64,000 nucleotides of DNA from Lineus longissimus. Taxonomy: Eukaryota > Nemertea > Pilidiophora > Heteronemertea > Lineidae. The position numbers and the translations under genes were made by a program. The notes under the pieces are model-generated. The model saw only the letters and a list, made by a program, of their open reading frames with translations. It did no database searches and had not been told where the DNA came from. The stretch covers positions 62,001 to 126,000 of the forward strand of contig NC_088322.1 in NCBI RefSeq assembly GCF_910592395.1, written 5' to 3'. Shown in pieces: positions 19,260 through 28,681 of the stretch (position 1 is its first letter; every line of letters begins with the position of its first letter).

Positions 19260-21989
19260 ATGACACGTCTAATATTATTATCAACCTCTATGATGATGAT
19301 GATCGCCATTGCTACTGTTGATGCGGCATTTATATCCTTACCTAAGCACTACACGAAATTTGACAAAACATCGGGAAACAAACACATCCTACGACCAAAC
19401 TACGGTAGTGTGTTTGAAAATGTTGGTCGTATGATGGCCGGTGGTAGCCAAGGAACGACCCAGTACAGACATACGATAGCTCTTCCCATATCATTGGACG
19501 TGTTCAACTTTAAAAAATTCCTGAGCGAATCCATGCCGTGCAATACACCGACTATGAAAATGGTCAAGTGCGATCTATTCAACAAGATAGTGAACAACAT
19601 AAACACACGGTGCAACACGAGAATACGGACATCTTTCGTAGACTTTACCGCGGCGCTCAGCACGATTCCGAAAATTGACCGTGCTAGCGATTACTACAAT
19701 ACCCTAACGAAACGAGTGCACATAGTCAACAAAATCCGACTATTGTCTCCCTATGGTGATGGTGATGGTGATGATGATGATGATGGTGATGATAATTATG
19801 ATAATGATGATGATTATGATGACGATGTTGCTTATGACGAACGACGGCGGGAGAAACGGCATAGCACTATCGACGACGACGACGACATTAGTCCAGACCA
19901 ACTGAACAATAACGACGATATGACCAGTCCAGTTTTCTCCGCGACGGCCAAGGAATCGACCGGCGCCAAAGTCATGGACGTTATCCACAATCTGCCCGGC
20001 AATAAACTAATTTCCGCTATAGCCACGAACGTCTTTGGTCTGCCCAGCATGGACATGGTCAAAACGATGGCCAAACACATAGAGACCGTCAATATGGCTG
20101 CCACGGACGTCACAAAGGGAATCATATCGCACGAGAACGAACTAAGTTCGGTGGAAATTCAATGGACGAGTAAATTTAATCTACAACGAGACTTGGCCCG
20201 ATCCAACACCAGAGAAATCGCGGCAATCAGCGCTGCGAATGAACAGCTGGCCGAAGATGATGCCATAATGTCAGACAAGCTGGACCGACGTCTAACTCTC
20301 ATGCACAAAATTATCAGTCGCTTGATAGTCGATTTCCAACCGGCCATGTTTAAACAGTACATGAACTGCGACCGATTAGCACACCAGATCGACGTGTTTA
20401 CAACCGCTCTCATGCATTTGAACCGCGGTTTCCTACCGCCCAGCATAGTAGATCCGGACACACTAACGTCCATTATTGACAGCGTGAAAAAAACTCTAGA
20501 CAAGGGCTTCTATAAAGTGATGGGTGCAAAATTGATGCAAGAGAACCCACTGTTCTACTACAAGACGTTCGGATCGACTGCCTACACCAGGGATGACAAG
20601 TTCCTCTACGTGACAATGGAATTGCCCATATATCGGCTCGGTGGTCTGTTGACCGTCTATCGGATACACAGTTTTGACATGGACGTGCGCACTGGTATTC
20701 ACGAGCGAGCTAAGCAACAACCACAACAACCGTACTATTTGCAACAAGAGAACATAGACCCGTTGACGTCGGGTAGCACGAAAGTTACCGGTTTAGCCGA
20801 TTATCTGGTGATCAGCGAGAACGGAGAATACTACCTAACCACCAGTCATCGTTATTTGAAAAGTTGCAAATCGACATCCGACCGACTGACCGGTTCGTTG
20901 TACGTGTGTAATAATCTCGTGCCCATGATGCAGCACAGCAGCAGCGTCAGGACGTGCGAGACGGCCTTGTTTAGGAATTCGGTCGAACTCATCAACAAAC
21001 ACTGCACTTTCGAATACACTCCGCATACTCACGAGGGTAACGCGCTGCAAATCGGACAATCGAACTTGTTCATGGTACACGCTAGCAGTCGAGAGGACGA
21101 TGTGTGGACGTTGAACTGTCCGAATTCGGACAAAAAAGATATCCCCCCCAAAGTGTTTGCTCTCGTCTCGATGCCGTGCTTCTGTTCGCTCAGTTCGAAA
21201 GGATTCTTCCTGCCCTCGATCCTAAGCGGCTGTGACGTGGATCCGATAGAAGGTGGTAGTGTTACCGAGTTGCAATTTAGAATGCCGATCAACTCGTTTA
21301 TCGTGCAGAACTTTGTGGACAACCAGAACTACAAAGTCAATGACATAGGAGGTGACAAATTGCAACCGGTCGGCAGTTTGTGGCCGTCGTTCACCAAGTA
21401 TCTGAAACGGATTGCCATCTCACCGCTAAAATGGACAATGCCAATTGGCGACGTGGTTCAGACGGTGAAAAAGTACACGCTCGACATGAACGCAGCCGCT
21501 CGGGCATCTGACAAGCATCTGACTGTGTTCGGTAACCAAGTAGACAAGGCATTGAACCACTCGCTAGATTTCCGAGACGTTGATAAACTGTTTGCTGAAA
21601 AGGGCCCGTTGAAAGCGTTTAAGGACATTCTGGAGTTATTCCCAGGCATATCAGAGTTGGTGTCGTGTCTAACCAGCGGTGGATTTTTGTCTCTGATCGG
21701 ATTCGCAATACAGTGTCTGATGTTTTTCGCAACGTACAGAATTTGCGATGTACACCGATTGTTTCGTCAACGTGGTAAAAGTGTTGTGGGAAAAGAAGAA
21801 GACGAAGAAGAGGTGGAACTTTTCGTCGCCGATGCGGGGCTTGAACAAAAAGAACACCACTCGCTAACCGAATGGAAAAAACGGAGGAATCGTCGACGAC
21901 GAACGGCACCCAAGAGAATTCGAAGAAATTTCCATTTATTACACGAAAACACCACCGACAGTGATGATGAGAAAACAACTCTGGTGTGA
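19260..21989 (+). CDS. class I fusion glycoprotein, baculovirus F / gypsy Env-like
   Basis: 909 residues. Residues 1-23 form a signal peptide. An Asp-rich tract (about 168-190) precedes a furin-type site R-E-K-R at 197-200. A long helical heptad region (about 275-360) follows. Then come L-N-R-G-F-L-P-P...L (387-402) and N-P-L-F-Y-Y-K plus a strand-rich Cys region (about 429-700) containing a C-E-T-A-L-F...C pair. These are the order and hallmarks of baculovirus F proteins and errantivirus Env (Baculo_F type). A membrane span lies at about 803-826, with a long basic/acidic tail of about 84 residues. It would mediate membrane fusion during entry. Odd points: an acidic stretch, not a hydrophobic fusion peptide, follows the cleavage site, and such a protein is unexpected beside herpes-type genes. 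Confidence 0.7.
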   Translation: MTRLILLSTSMMMMIAIATVDAAFISLPKHYTKFDKTSGNKHILRPNYGSVFENVGRMMAGGSQGTTQYRHTIALPISLDVFNFKKFLSESMPCNTPTMKMVKCDLFNKIVNNINTRCNTRIRTSFVDFTAALSTIPKIDRASDYYNTLTKRVHIVNKIRLLSPYGDGDGDDDDDGDDNYDNDDDYDDDVAYDERRREKRHSTIDDDDDISPDQLNNNDDMTSPVFSATAKESTGAKVMDVIHNLPGNKLISAIATNVFGLPSMDMVKTMAKHIETVNMAATDVTKGIISHENELSSVEIQWTSKFNLQRDLARSNTREIAAISAANEQLAEDDAIMSDKLDRRLTLMHKIISRLIVDFQPAMFKQYMNCDRLAHQIDVFTTALMHLNRGFLPPSIVDPDTLTSIIDSVKKTLDKGFYKVMGAKLMQENPLFYYKTFGSTAYTRDDKFLYVTMELPIYRLGGLLTVYRIHSFDMDVRTGIHERAKQQPQQPYYLQQENIDPLTSGSTKVTGLADYLVISENGEYYLTTSHRYLKSCKSTSDRLTGSLYVCNNLVPMMQHSSSVRTCETALFRNSVELINKHCTFEYTPHTHEGNALQIGQSNLFMVHASSREDDVWTLNCPNSDKKDIPPKVFALVSMPCFCSLSSKGFFLPSILSGCDVDPIEGGSVTELQFRMPINSFIVQNFVDNQNYKVNDIGGDKLQPVGSLWPSFTKYLKRIAISPLKWTMPIGDVVQTVKKYTLDMNAAARASDKHLTVFGNQVDKALNHSLDFRDVDKLFAEKGPLKAFKDILELFPGISELVSCLTSGGFLSLIGFAIQCLMFFATYRICDVHRLFRQRGKSVVGKEEDEEEVELFVADAGLEQKEHHSLTEWKKRRNRRRRTAPKRIRRNFHLLHENTTDSDDEKTTLV

Positions 21990-21990
21990 A

Positions 21991-23274
21991 TCAACTCATT
22001 CGCACCACATACTTGTTATCGTTAGGGTCTCGTTCTATACAGTATTGATCGAAGTTCACATTCATGTACACGACTTGTCGATTGTTGATACCCAGATGAT
22101 CATGAGCATAGTTCTCTTCGTGTTTAGTGCTTGTTCCAAAACTCACGCCGTATGATGCCGGAGCCAGAGTGGAAAATAGAATGTATCGCTTGCCACCGTT
22201 CGGGACCTGGCATCTAACCGCAATACCCCCGTCCGTCTTTGATCTTTTCAAGTTGTACGGTAACAATCTGTTGTCGCGTTCCATAGCGAACTGTGCCACG
22301 CGAGTGAATAGACAACAGGCACACACAAATATTCCTTCGTCATCTCTGGATGGATTGTCGTCTTTGGCTATGTTGTTTGCCGCGGTAGGATGATATCCAA
22401 GTCCAGACGGTTCGTTGATTTTCTTGAACTTTGCAATGTAGCGATGGAGTGCGGTGGTCAACGATTCTAACAGGGCGTTCCATTCTTCTATTCCTGTTAC
22501 GGTGTGCATCATGTACTTCAGACTGGCCACGGCCGTGTTGGGCAGTATAACAGGACCAGGACATCCTACATGCGGAAAGTAGTGAGTCTTGTACGTGCAA
22601 TTCTCACCCTTGCAGCATTTCAAATTGAGAGCCTTCACAATGTCGTCGACTTTTGTATGGTCGCCACTTGCTGCTGGTGCTGGTGCTGCTGTTGCTGCTG
22701 CTGTCGACTGCTGCTGTTCTGAGGCGAAATCAGAGAGTCTTCTCGAGATGACGTGGGGTATATTGGACAGAAATAGGCGGTAGGCTCTGTCGGGATTCAA
22801 GTTCACTGCCAGATCCTCGATACAGTACGTGGTGTCCGACAGATCTAGATTCCCGGTGCAGTCCAACAATACGTCTGGCAGATTAACTGCCCCCGCCAGG
22901 GTCCGATCCAACTTGTCAATGTGTTTCAACAGACGCAAATGCATAGTCACCTCGTCTTTGTTGTCGAAAGTAGTTGTTTGTGTTCCTTCTGTTATAACGC
23001 GATCCAAGTCAGTACCTTTGTGCGTGGACACTGAGAACTCATCGACACCACCGTATTCTTCTCGCTCCAATTTGACAGATTCTATACAATCGTTTATTCT
23101 CCGAGTAGGTTGGACGAGTACTCGGTCGATAATTTTGCTATTCACGGTCAACGGGTAAGAGGTCGAAGAAGACGTCGTTGGCAGTGTCGACGAATATTCA
23201 TCATCGTCATTGTCGAAATCCTCGTCTTGATTTGATGATAATTCATCGCCTTCACCATAGTAATTGGTAGCCAT
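21991..23274 (-). CDS. unrecognised 427-residue protein with Cys/His cluster
   Basis: The first ATG is at 23274; upstream extension to 23334 needs a GTG and would overlap the divergent gene at 23293. The N-terminus is acidic/Ser-rich. An Ala/Gln run precedes a Cys/His cluster (CC-x4-C-x4-H-x3-H-x2-C, about residues 220-238), and an FVCACCLF stretch follows about 75 residues later. A soluble protein with a Cys/His zinc site recalls the nuclear egress lamina subunit (UL31 type), but I cannot confirm this. It converges on the glycoprotein gene, with stops one base apart. Confidence 0.55.
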   Translation of the reverse strand: MATNYYGEGDELSSNQDEDFDNDDDEYSSTLPTTSSSTSYPLTVNSKIIDRVLVQPTRRINDCIESVKLEREEYGGVDEFSVSTHKGTDLDRVITEGTQTTTFDNKDEVTMHLRLLKHIDKLDRTLAGAVNLPDVLLDCTGNLDLSDTTYCIEDLAVNLNPDRAYRLFLSNIPHVISRRLSDFASEQQQSTAAATAAPAPAASGDHTKVDDIVKALNLKCCKGENCTYKTHYFPHVGCPGPVILPNTAVASLKYMMHTVTGIEEWNALLESLTTALHRYIAKFKKINEPSGLGYHPTAANNIAKDDNPSRDDEGIFVCACCLFTRVAQFAMERDNRLLPYNLKRSKTDGGIAVRCQVPNGGKRYILFSTLAPASYGVSFGTSTKHEENYAHDHLGINNRQVVYMNVNFDQYCIERDPNDNKYVVRMS

Positions 23275-23292
23275 TCCCTGTGTCAACAAATA

Positions 23293-24009
23293 ATGTGCAC
23301 TGTGAATGGGTTTGACGTTATCGGTTGTTGGCACACCAAATTGCGCGAGTCGCCAAATCTAGAAACGGTGAACGTGTTAACATACGAAAGACACCGCCAA
23401 GAACTACTGCTGAACAACGACGATCATCGATCACAGCCACCACTCGTGCTAACACTTTACAAACTTGAACGTGTAAATTGGTCTTCAGAGCCAGTTGCCA
23501 GAAGGGAAACGATTCGAGTATTTTGGTACGGTAATGGTAGTGGTGGCAATGATATGTTCAACTGGGATGATGTATCGTTTGTGACCTCCGTGTCAAGCCG
23601 GGGGAGAATACTTATACAGAGAGAACAGTTTTCCAAAATCAAGAAAGGTGTCCGGGTGTCTAAATTCAGGTTGGACGTGTTGGACGTTACCAAGATATTA
23701 GACCACGACTTTATGATAAAAACATCTTCCCCTATCGATAGGCTGTGTACCGAAAAGAGCAAATTAACACATAGAAGATGGTTGGTCGGAAAGGGATTGA
23801 GTGTCGTAACGAGTACGAATAATATAGCCGCAACATCGCCCCTCTATCCCTGTTTAATGCCACATTGTAATGTCAAATCAGAGGACGAACTATTCCAAAC
23901 GGATACAGGGAAAAATGAGGACAATCAACAACCATTGCAAGGTGGTGTTGATGGTGGTGGTGGTGGTGGTGGTCGTACAACAATAACTCTGTACCACCAT
24001 AGAATCCCC
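23293..24009 (+). CDS. unrecognised protein, truncated by assembly gap
   Basis: ATG at 23293, 18 bases from the divergent ATG at 23274. 239 codons are read before the run of Ns. The sequence is ordinary and strand-rich (VLTLYKLERVNWSSEPVARRETIRVFWYG), with a Gly run from a GGT repeat just before the gap. The true C-terminus is unknown: sequence after the gap does not look like a continuation. An AATAAA at 24625 may serve as its polyadenylation signal. Confidence 0.55.
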
Positions 24010-24509
24010 NNNNNNNNNNNNNNNNNNNNNNNNNNNNNNNNNNNNNNNNNNNNNNNNNNNNNNNNNNNNNNNNNNNNNNNNNNNNNNNNNNNNNNNNNNN
24101 NNNNNNNNNNNNNNNNNNNNNNNNNNNNNNNNNNNNNNNNNNNNNNNNNNNNNNNNNNNNNNNNNNNNNNNNNNNNNNNNNNNNNNNNNNNNNNNNNNNN
24201 NNNNNNNNNNNNNNNNNNNNNNNNNNNNNNNNNNNNNNNNNNNNNNNNNNNNNNNNNNNNNNNNNNNNNNNNNNNNNNNNNNNNNNNNNNNNNNNNNNNN
24301 NNNNNNNNNNNNNNNNNNNNNNNNNNNNNNNNNNNNNNNNNNNNNNNNNNNNNNNNNNNNNNNNNNNNNNNNNNNNNNNNNNNNNNNNNNNNNNNNNNNN
24401 NNNNNNNNNNNNNNNNNNNNNNNNNNNNNNNNNNNNNNNNNNNNNNNNNNNNNNNNNNNNNNNNNNNNNNNNNNNNNNNNNNNNNNNNNNNNNNNNNNNN
24501 NNNNNNNNN
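24010..24509. other. assembly gap, exactly 500 N
   Basis: The round length suggests a placeholder for unknown distance. It interrupts a gene on its left and is followed by non-coding DNA with a retroelement-type ribozyme core, so a repetitive insertion probably caused the break. Confidence 0.95.
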
Positions 24510-24564
24510 GTATATACGCACATATGTCAACATAGATAGATATTGTATGTATATTTGTCATTCT

Positions 24565-24591
24565 CTGAAGAGGCCACGACATGGCCGAAAC
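24565..24591 (+). ncRNA. hammerhead ribozyme core (Penelope-like element trace)
   Basis: CTGAAGA (24565-24571) is followed by GGCC, a 7-base loop ACGACAT, GGCC, then GAAA (24587-24590). This is the invariant CUGANGA - stem II - GAAA core of hammerhead ribozymes, with a perfect 4-bp stem II. Such minimal hammerheads mark the terminal repeats of Penelope-like retroelements in animals. The cleavage-site strand and stem III partner are not found in the 55 bases before it and may lie in the N gap. The copy may be inactive. Confidence 0.55.
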
Positions 24592-24624
24592 GCATTAGAA
24601 TGAAATAGAATAGTCTCAATAGCC

Positions 24625-24630
24625 AATAAA
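24625..24630 (+). terminator. AATAAA polyadenylation signal
   Basis: Lies between the gap and the next plus-strand gene. Probably ends the transcript of the gap-truncated gene. Confidence 0.4.
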
Positions 24631-24727
24631 TTGTACTTTTGTGTCATTTGATTTCTTGAAAGAAATTCATATTAAGCTCGATTCGTGTCGAGCCGAGTGC
24701 GTCCTGATTGACAACAACAGATCGGGC

Positions 24728-27700
24728 ATGGCATCCGCTGAAAAAGATGCGTCTCCACGTAGACGACCAGTGGGCAAAACACTGTGTGTCGCGAACGACA
24801 GATACCGAACCAGTGAATATTTGACAGAACATCTGCTCGGTATTGAAAATGTGCGGAACGAACCTTACCTCGGGCGAGTTCAGATCATTACCGGCAAAGC
24901 ATTCAGGGACAGCATGCGATCGCAAGAACGTGCAACGCGACTAATTTGCGCCTACGTGGACAAATGGTCGAATATTGAACTGAATTCGCTAACTCACTGT
25001 ACTGTGTGTGACATGTTGTTGAAACACTTCACGTACAAGCGATGGTCCGGATCACGAATTCAAAAGGCGATCATGGACACCAATCGATTTGCGCTGAGGG
25101 TGAGCGAAGACCTGCTGGGGATCGAGTTAGTCTGGCACTATATGATTCAACACTTTGATCTACCGTGTTTTATTCCCAACAAGGAGAACGACGACAACGA
25201 CGACGATGACGAGAACTCAGATGAAGGCAACTGTGATGATGATGTTGATGATAACCAAAACCACCACCACCACAACAACGAACGGCTGATTCGCAAACAC
25301 TTAAACGCCATGAACATATCTCCCGCTTCCATTACGATGCACTGTTTGAAAGGCGTCTGTCAAAACGAGACCAGTTCTATGGAGTACACTCGATTGCTCG
25401 ACGTCGAACTGACAAACCAAATTAAAATGAACAAGCTCCGTAGACAATCGTTAGTGGCATTTCACATGTACACCGATCGTTACTTGAACCGAAGAAAATA
25501 CTACACGCTGCAATACACACGTAAGAATAGTGTGAACGACTATTCGGACCTGGTGAAAGAAATTGTTTGTATGAACCAGTGGCGTGACAAGAAGATACAA
25601 ACAAAACGGAACCATAGAATGTCATTCGGTCGCGTGTACGACACGCCGAATGCTCGCTGCAACGCGACCAAAGCGGTCAGGCATTATATGGCGTCTAATC
25701 AAGTTAGCCGATATCGCAATAACATGAATTTCGGAATTGCCGATCTACACGACAACGACGTGACTAGCGTAACACATCCAGATCTCGTAGTAAAAGAATT
25801 GATTGCGATGGCTGCATCGATGTACAACAATCAACAGAAGCGAGGATTCGGTTGTGCGGGTAACATCAACGCCGCCGCCAGTGCCACCATCACTAACGAC
25901 TCTACTGGTGGCGGTGATGATGGTGGTGACGGAAACGGTGCCAGTACTTTGAAATGTGTTTACGGTTCTACCGGAACGATGAATGTCATGAGCGACGCAG
26001 ACTCACTTCCAGACTTTCGTTGTCTGGTAGAACGGGACTGGATACTGGTAGGAGTGAGTGGTGGTGGTGGTGGTGGTGGTGGTCATGGTTGTAAACAGGC
26101 ACATGATGAGGGAGCTGACCCGACCTTGATAGAATATCAACTGGCAGAAGCTTACATTCGTTTTCATTCGTGGCAACAGCTGCAGCACCAATCAACTGAC
26201 AGTGGTACAACCTGTAGAAGACGAAGAAGAAATAACAAAATTCTCATCAACTACAACTTGCCAGGTATTCTCGTGAGAGAAACTCACTACAAACCGCACA
26301 TGCAAACTGACATTGAAAATGCTATAGTCAACGATATAACTGGAGTGAATTCGTCGCAGGCGAACATACAGCGAGTGATGAACAAGTTGGACGTTGGTGC
26401 ATTGACCGTTGAAAATTCGGTAACGAGACACTATGGTATATTTCGCGAAAGGTTGAGCGAGATTCAAGACATGAGCAAAGAGAATGGAAATAAACGAAAA
26501 GCACTGGAGGAACAGAGAGTAAACAAAAAACAAATTGACCGGACTAGTGTAAATGACGATGACGACGACGGTGTAGAGTTCATGTCAAAGAGTGTAAACT
26601 GTTATGAGCTGAAAAATATAAAAGGTAGCAGAAACGTTTCCATGCATACAGGAATCTCAGGACTGTTCAATACAAAAATGGCAGATTCTTCTATTGGGAC
26701 CGTTACATTGGACACTGCTCAATTCTTATCGACTGTTACAGCTGCTGCATCAATACGAGGGTGGTATCCACACAACATTCCACTAATACAACCATCATCA
26801 TCATCATCATCATCATCAAAGTCTGTCAACTGTATTGGTACTGCTGCCGCTGTGGCTGCGTGTGCATCAAAACCTAAATTAGAATTAGAGTATCGAAGCC
26901 TACAGGAATTGCATAGGGCAGCCAAGAAGCGAGTGAAAATGCAGGTATGTTTTATACTCAACTTGTTCAAGTGTAATCACACGCTGAAAAACAACAGGAA
27001 ATTCTACAACTCCCCCATTGGGCACATAGAATCGTCGCGCCCAAATTGTGTTTGGTGTGCGCTCAGCATGGTAGAGGGCATGGCACTTGTGATGAACGAT
27101 CTAGTGAAAACGTGCAAAACTAGAAACAGGTGTGTCGGTATTGGCATCGGTCTGTCTAATAACAATGCAGACACTAGGCCACGTAGTGTTCACAGCGCTC
27201 TAACAGTCGGTGCTAAAATTGTAGCCGATTCCAAACCACGATCTGTCATATACACTGCTTCGCTGGACAACTCGGGTTTGAGCATGGAATCACTGGCGGA
27301 CGTCTACGGCGACTGGTTTCGATGTAAATACAAGACCGTGTTACACGATGCGTTCATGGACGTGTTTGGATCGGACGAAAAAGAGTGCACGCTGCCCGTG
27401 CGAAATATGACTGGCATGGGCAAGGATGACTATTCGCTGATCAGCCCTGTGGACGACACTAGAATGTTACATTCGCTGTTCCTGCACATCGGTCAAGATA
27501 CCAACGTGCGATGTAAGGCCAACACGAGGAGAACACTGGTCGATTGTGACACGTACTTTGTGGACGACCAAAACAAGTACCCACTGCACAATTGTTTCGT
27601 GCCGGATGCACTGCACACGATGGAGGTGTGTTCATTAAACAACGTGAAAATTCAATATAGCGATTTCCGAGCGCTAAACAAAATGTCTGCTCATCATCAC

Positions 27701-27733
27701 TTCGGTACGTGGTGCACGAACCCGACGTATTGA
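24728..27733 (+). CDS. unrecognised 1001-residue protein with Cys/His pairs
   Basis: The first ATG is 24728. The frame is open back to 24623 and reads protein-like from about 24660, with only a GTG at 24641, so a non-ATG start or upstream exon is possible. Residues about 150-190 are Asp/Glu/Asn/His-rich, a Gly run lies near 450, a Ser run near 690 and an Ala run near 705. The C-terminal 270 residues are free of repeats and hold CNH...C-V-W-C and further conserved-looking Cys. A Lys-rich helix (about 575-610) may be a nuclear signal. No enzyme motif recognised; a core structural or packaging protein is possible. Confidence 0.6.
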   Translation: MASAEKDASPRRRPVGKTLCVANDRYRTSEYLTEHLLGIENVRNEPYLGRVQIITGKAFRDSMRSQERATRLICAYVDKWSNIELNSLTHCTVCDMLLKHFTYKRWSGSRIQKAIMDTNRFALRVSEDLLGIELVWHYMIQHFDLPCFIPNKENDDNDDDDENSDEGNCDDDVDDNQNHHHHNNERLIRKHLNAMNISPASITMHCLKGVCQNETSSMEYTRLLDVELTNQIKMNKLRRQSLVAFHMYTDRYLNRRKYYTLQYTRKNSVNDYSDLVKEIVCMNQWRDKKIQTKRNHRMSFGRVYDTPNARCNATKAVRHYMASNQVSRYRNNMNFGIADLHDNDVTSVTHPDLVVKELIAMAASMYNNQQKRGFGCAGNINAAASATITNDSTGGGDDGGDGNGASTLKCVYGSTGTMNVMSDADSLPDFRCLVERDWILVGVSGGGGGGGGHGCKQAHDEGADPTLIEYQLAEAYIRFHSWQQLQHQSTDSGTTCRRRRRNNKILINYNLPGILVRETHYKPHMQTDIENAIVNDITGVNSSQANIQRVMNKLDVGALTVENSVTRHYGIFRERLSEIQDMSKENGNKRKALEEQRVNKKQIDRTSVNDDDDDGVEFMSKSVNCYELKNIKGSRNVSMHTGISGLFNTKMADSSIGTVTLDTAQFLSTVTAAASIRGWYPHNIPLIQPSSSSSSSSKSVNCIGTAAAVAACASKPKLELEYRSLQELHRAAKKRVKMQVCFILNLFKCNHTLKNNRKFYNSPIGHIESSRPNCVWCALSMVEGMALVMNDLVKTCKTRNRCVGIGIGLSNNNADTRPRSVHSALTVGAKIVADSKPRSVIYTASLDNSGLSMESLADVYGDWFRCKYKTVLHDAFMDVFGSDEKECTLPVRNMTGMGKDDYSLISPVDDTRMLHSLFLHIGQDTNVRCKANTRRTLVDCDTYFVDDQNKYPLHNCFVPDALHTMEVCSLNNVKIQYSDFRALNKMSAHHHFGTWCTNPTY

Positions 27734-27809
27734 AGCGCCCCATTTTTCATGTTTGACACTCAAAACACAACTCATCAAAATCAACCCATATGTTGTTTGA
27801 ATCGGTCAG

Positions 27810-27906
27810 CTACGAATTAATGGACGAAGTCGGATTTGTCAAGATTGTCTACAGCAAACGAGCCGTCTATCATGGCCCACTTCCCGTAGAAGAGGACGAC
27901 CTAGAC
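27810..27906 (+). pseudogene. 97-base fragment duplicated from the gene at 28682-29524
   Basis: Matches 29233-29329 over 97 bases without gaps, about 84 identical. The reading frame is preserved across the copy, with conservative replacements, and ends at a TGA just after it. The rest of the gene is absent. Flanking repeats suggest a whole-gene tandem copy that was later deleted. About 150 bases of AT-rich DNA follow before the next frame. Confidence 0.7.
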
Positions 27907-28056
27907 TGAGACTGACCTCAGTTGAAGCTGTTAGCCCGCACTATTTTTTTCATGTTTGAACACTTGACAGACACGTTAACAATTATTATTATTTGTTACT
28001 AATGCACAGTTATAGTTTTTACAATTCGAGTCGTCGTCGTACATGTGTGTCTGACA

Positions 28057-28461
28057 ATGTCTACTAGTAGTAAAACACTGTCTCAACGTCAGATACAACA
28101 GTTTGCTAATAGACACGGAGTTTTGCCACCCGAACAGATATTAGACGAGAGACGCCGTTTGAATAAAAATCTCCATTGTGCTACTCCACTTTGTGGTCAT
28201 ATTCGTGGCAACAGCGGCAAAGGTGGTGGTCAACGGACGCAGCAGGCTGATATCCTATCACCTTTTCCACCTGGCGCAGTAGCAATCGGAAGAGTGGCCG
28301 GTAACAGTACGAGACAACGACGACAACAACAACACAACTCGTTAAAAACCAACAGCAGCAGCAGCAACAACATTGGTAGTGGGGGCGGCGGCGGCGGCGG
28401 CGGCGGCAAGACAACCAAACCACGACCAGGAGTAGAAATAATTTCCGTCAGGCAACTGTGA
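28057..28461 (+). CDS. small basic Gly-rich protein, 134 residues
   Basis: ATG at 28057; a GTG four codons earlier is unlikely. The N-terminus looks genuine and helical (QRQIQQFANRHGVLPPEQIL). The rest is Gln/Asn/Ser-rich, with a nine-Gly run coded by GGC repeats and a basic C-terminus. No family. The location between a pseudogene fragment and the intact paralogue, and the repeat content, lower confidence. It may be a small nuclear protein. Confidence 0.4.
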   Translation: MSTSSKTLSQRQIQQFANRHGVLPPEQILDERRRLNKNLHCATPLCGHIRGNSGKGGGQRTQQADILSPFPPGAVAIGRVAGNSTRQRRQQQHNSLKTNSSSSNNIGSGGGGGGGGGKTTKPRPGVEIISVRQL

Positions 28462-28589
28462 AAATTTTAGTTAGACAAACGCACTCTCAACACACACCAC
28501 AAGTGTCTCCGACAACCAACAATCTCAAGATCAAAACACTCAAAACACAACTCATAAAAAAAACGTTTTGTAAATTGCACACAACAGAT

Positions 28590-28652
28590 AAGTGTCCAAC
28601 AAGAGTGGCCAAGTGTCCAAACACACACACCGGATACTGTCCAAGTGTCCAA
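28590..28652 (+). promoter_or_regulatory. three exact AAGTGTCCAA elements
   Basis: Exact 10-base copies at 28590-28599, 28611-28620 and 28643-28652, with GGATACTGTCC between the last two. They lie 30-92 bases before the ATG at 28682. Same family as the elements before other genes. Confidence 0.55.
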
Positions 28653-28681
28653 CCATCACACACATTAGATACAGTCATAAC

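Larger units (their letters stand above)
27756..28555 (+). repeat. 20-base exact direct repeat, copies at 27756-27775 and 28536-28555
   Basis: ACACTCAAAACACAACTCAT occurs exactly at both places, upstream of the duplicated gene fragment and upstream of the intact gene respectively. A second pair, an imperfect CATTTTTCATGTTTGACACT-like stretch, flanks the fragment near 27740 and 27945. Together they mark a past segmental duplication. Confidence 0.6.

Noticed and set aside
23873-24603. Open frames running through the N gap
   Set aside because: They are open only because Ns carry no stops; the sequence on the far side of the gap does not look coding.
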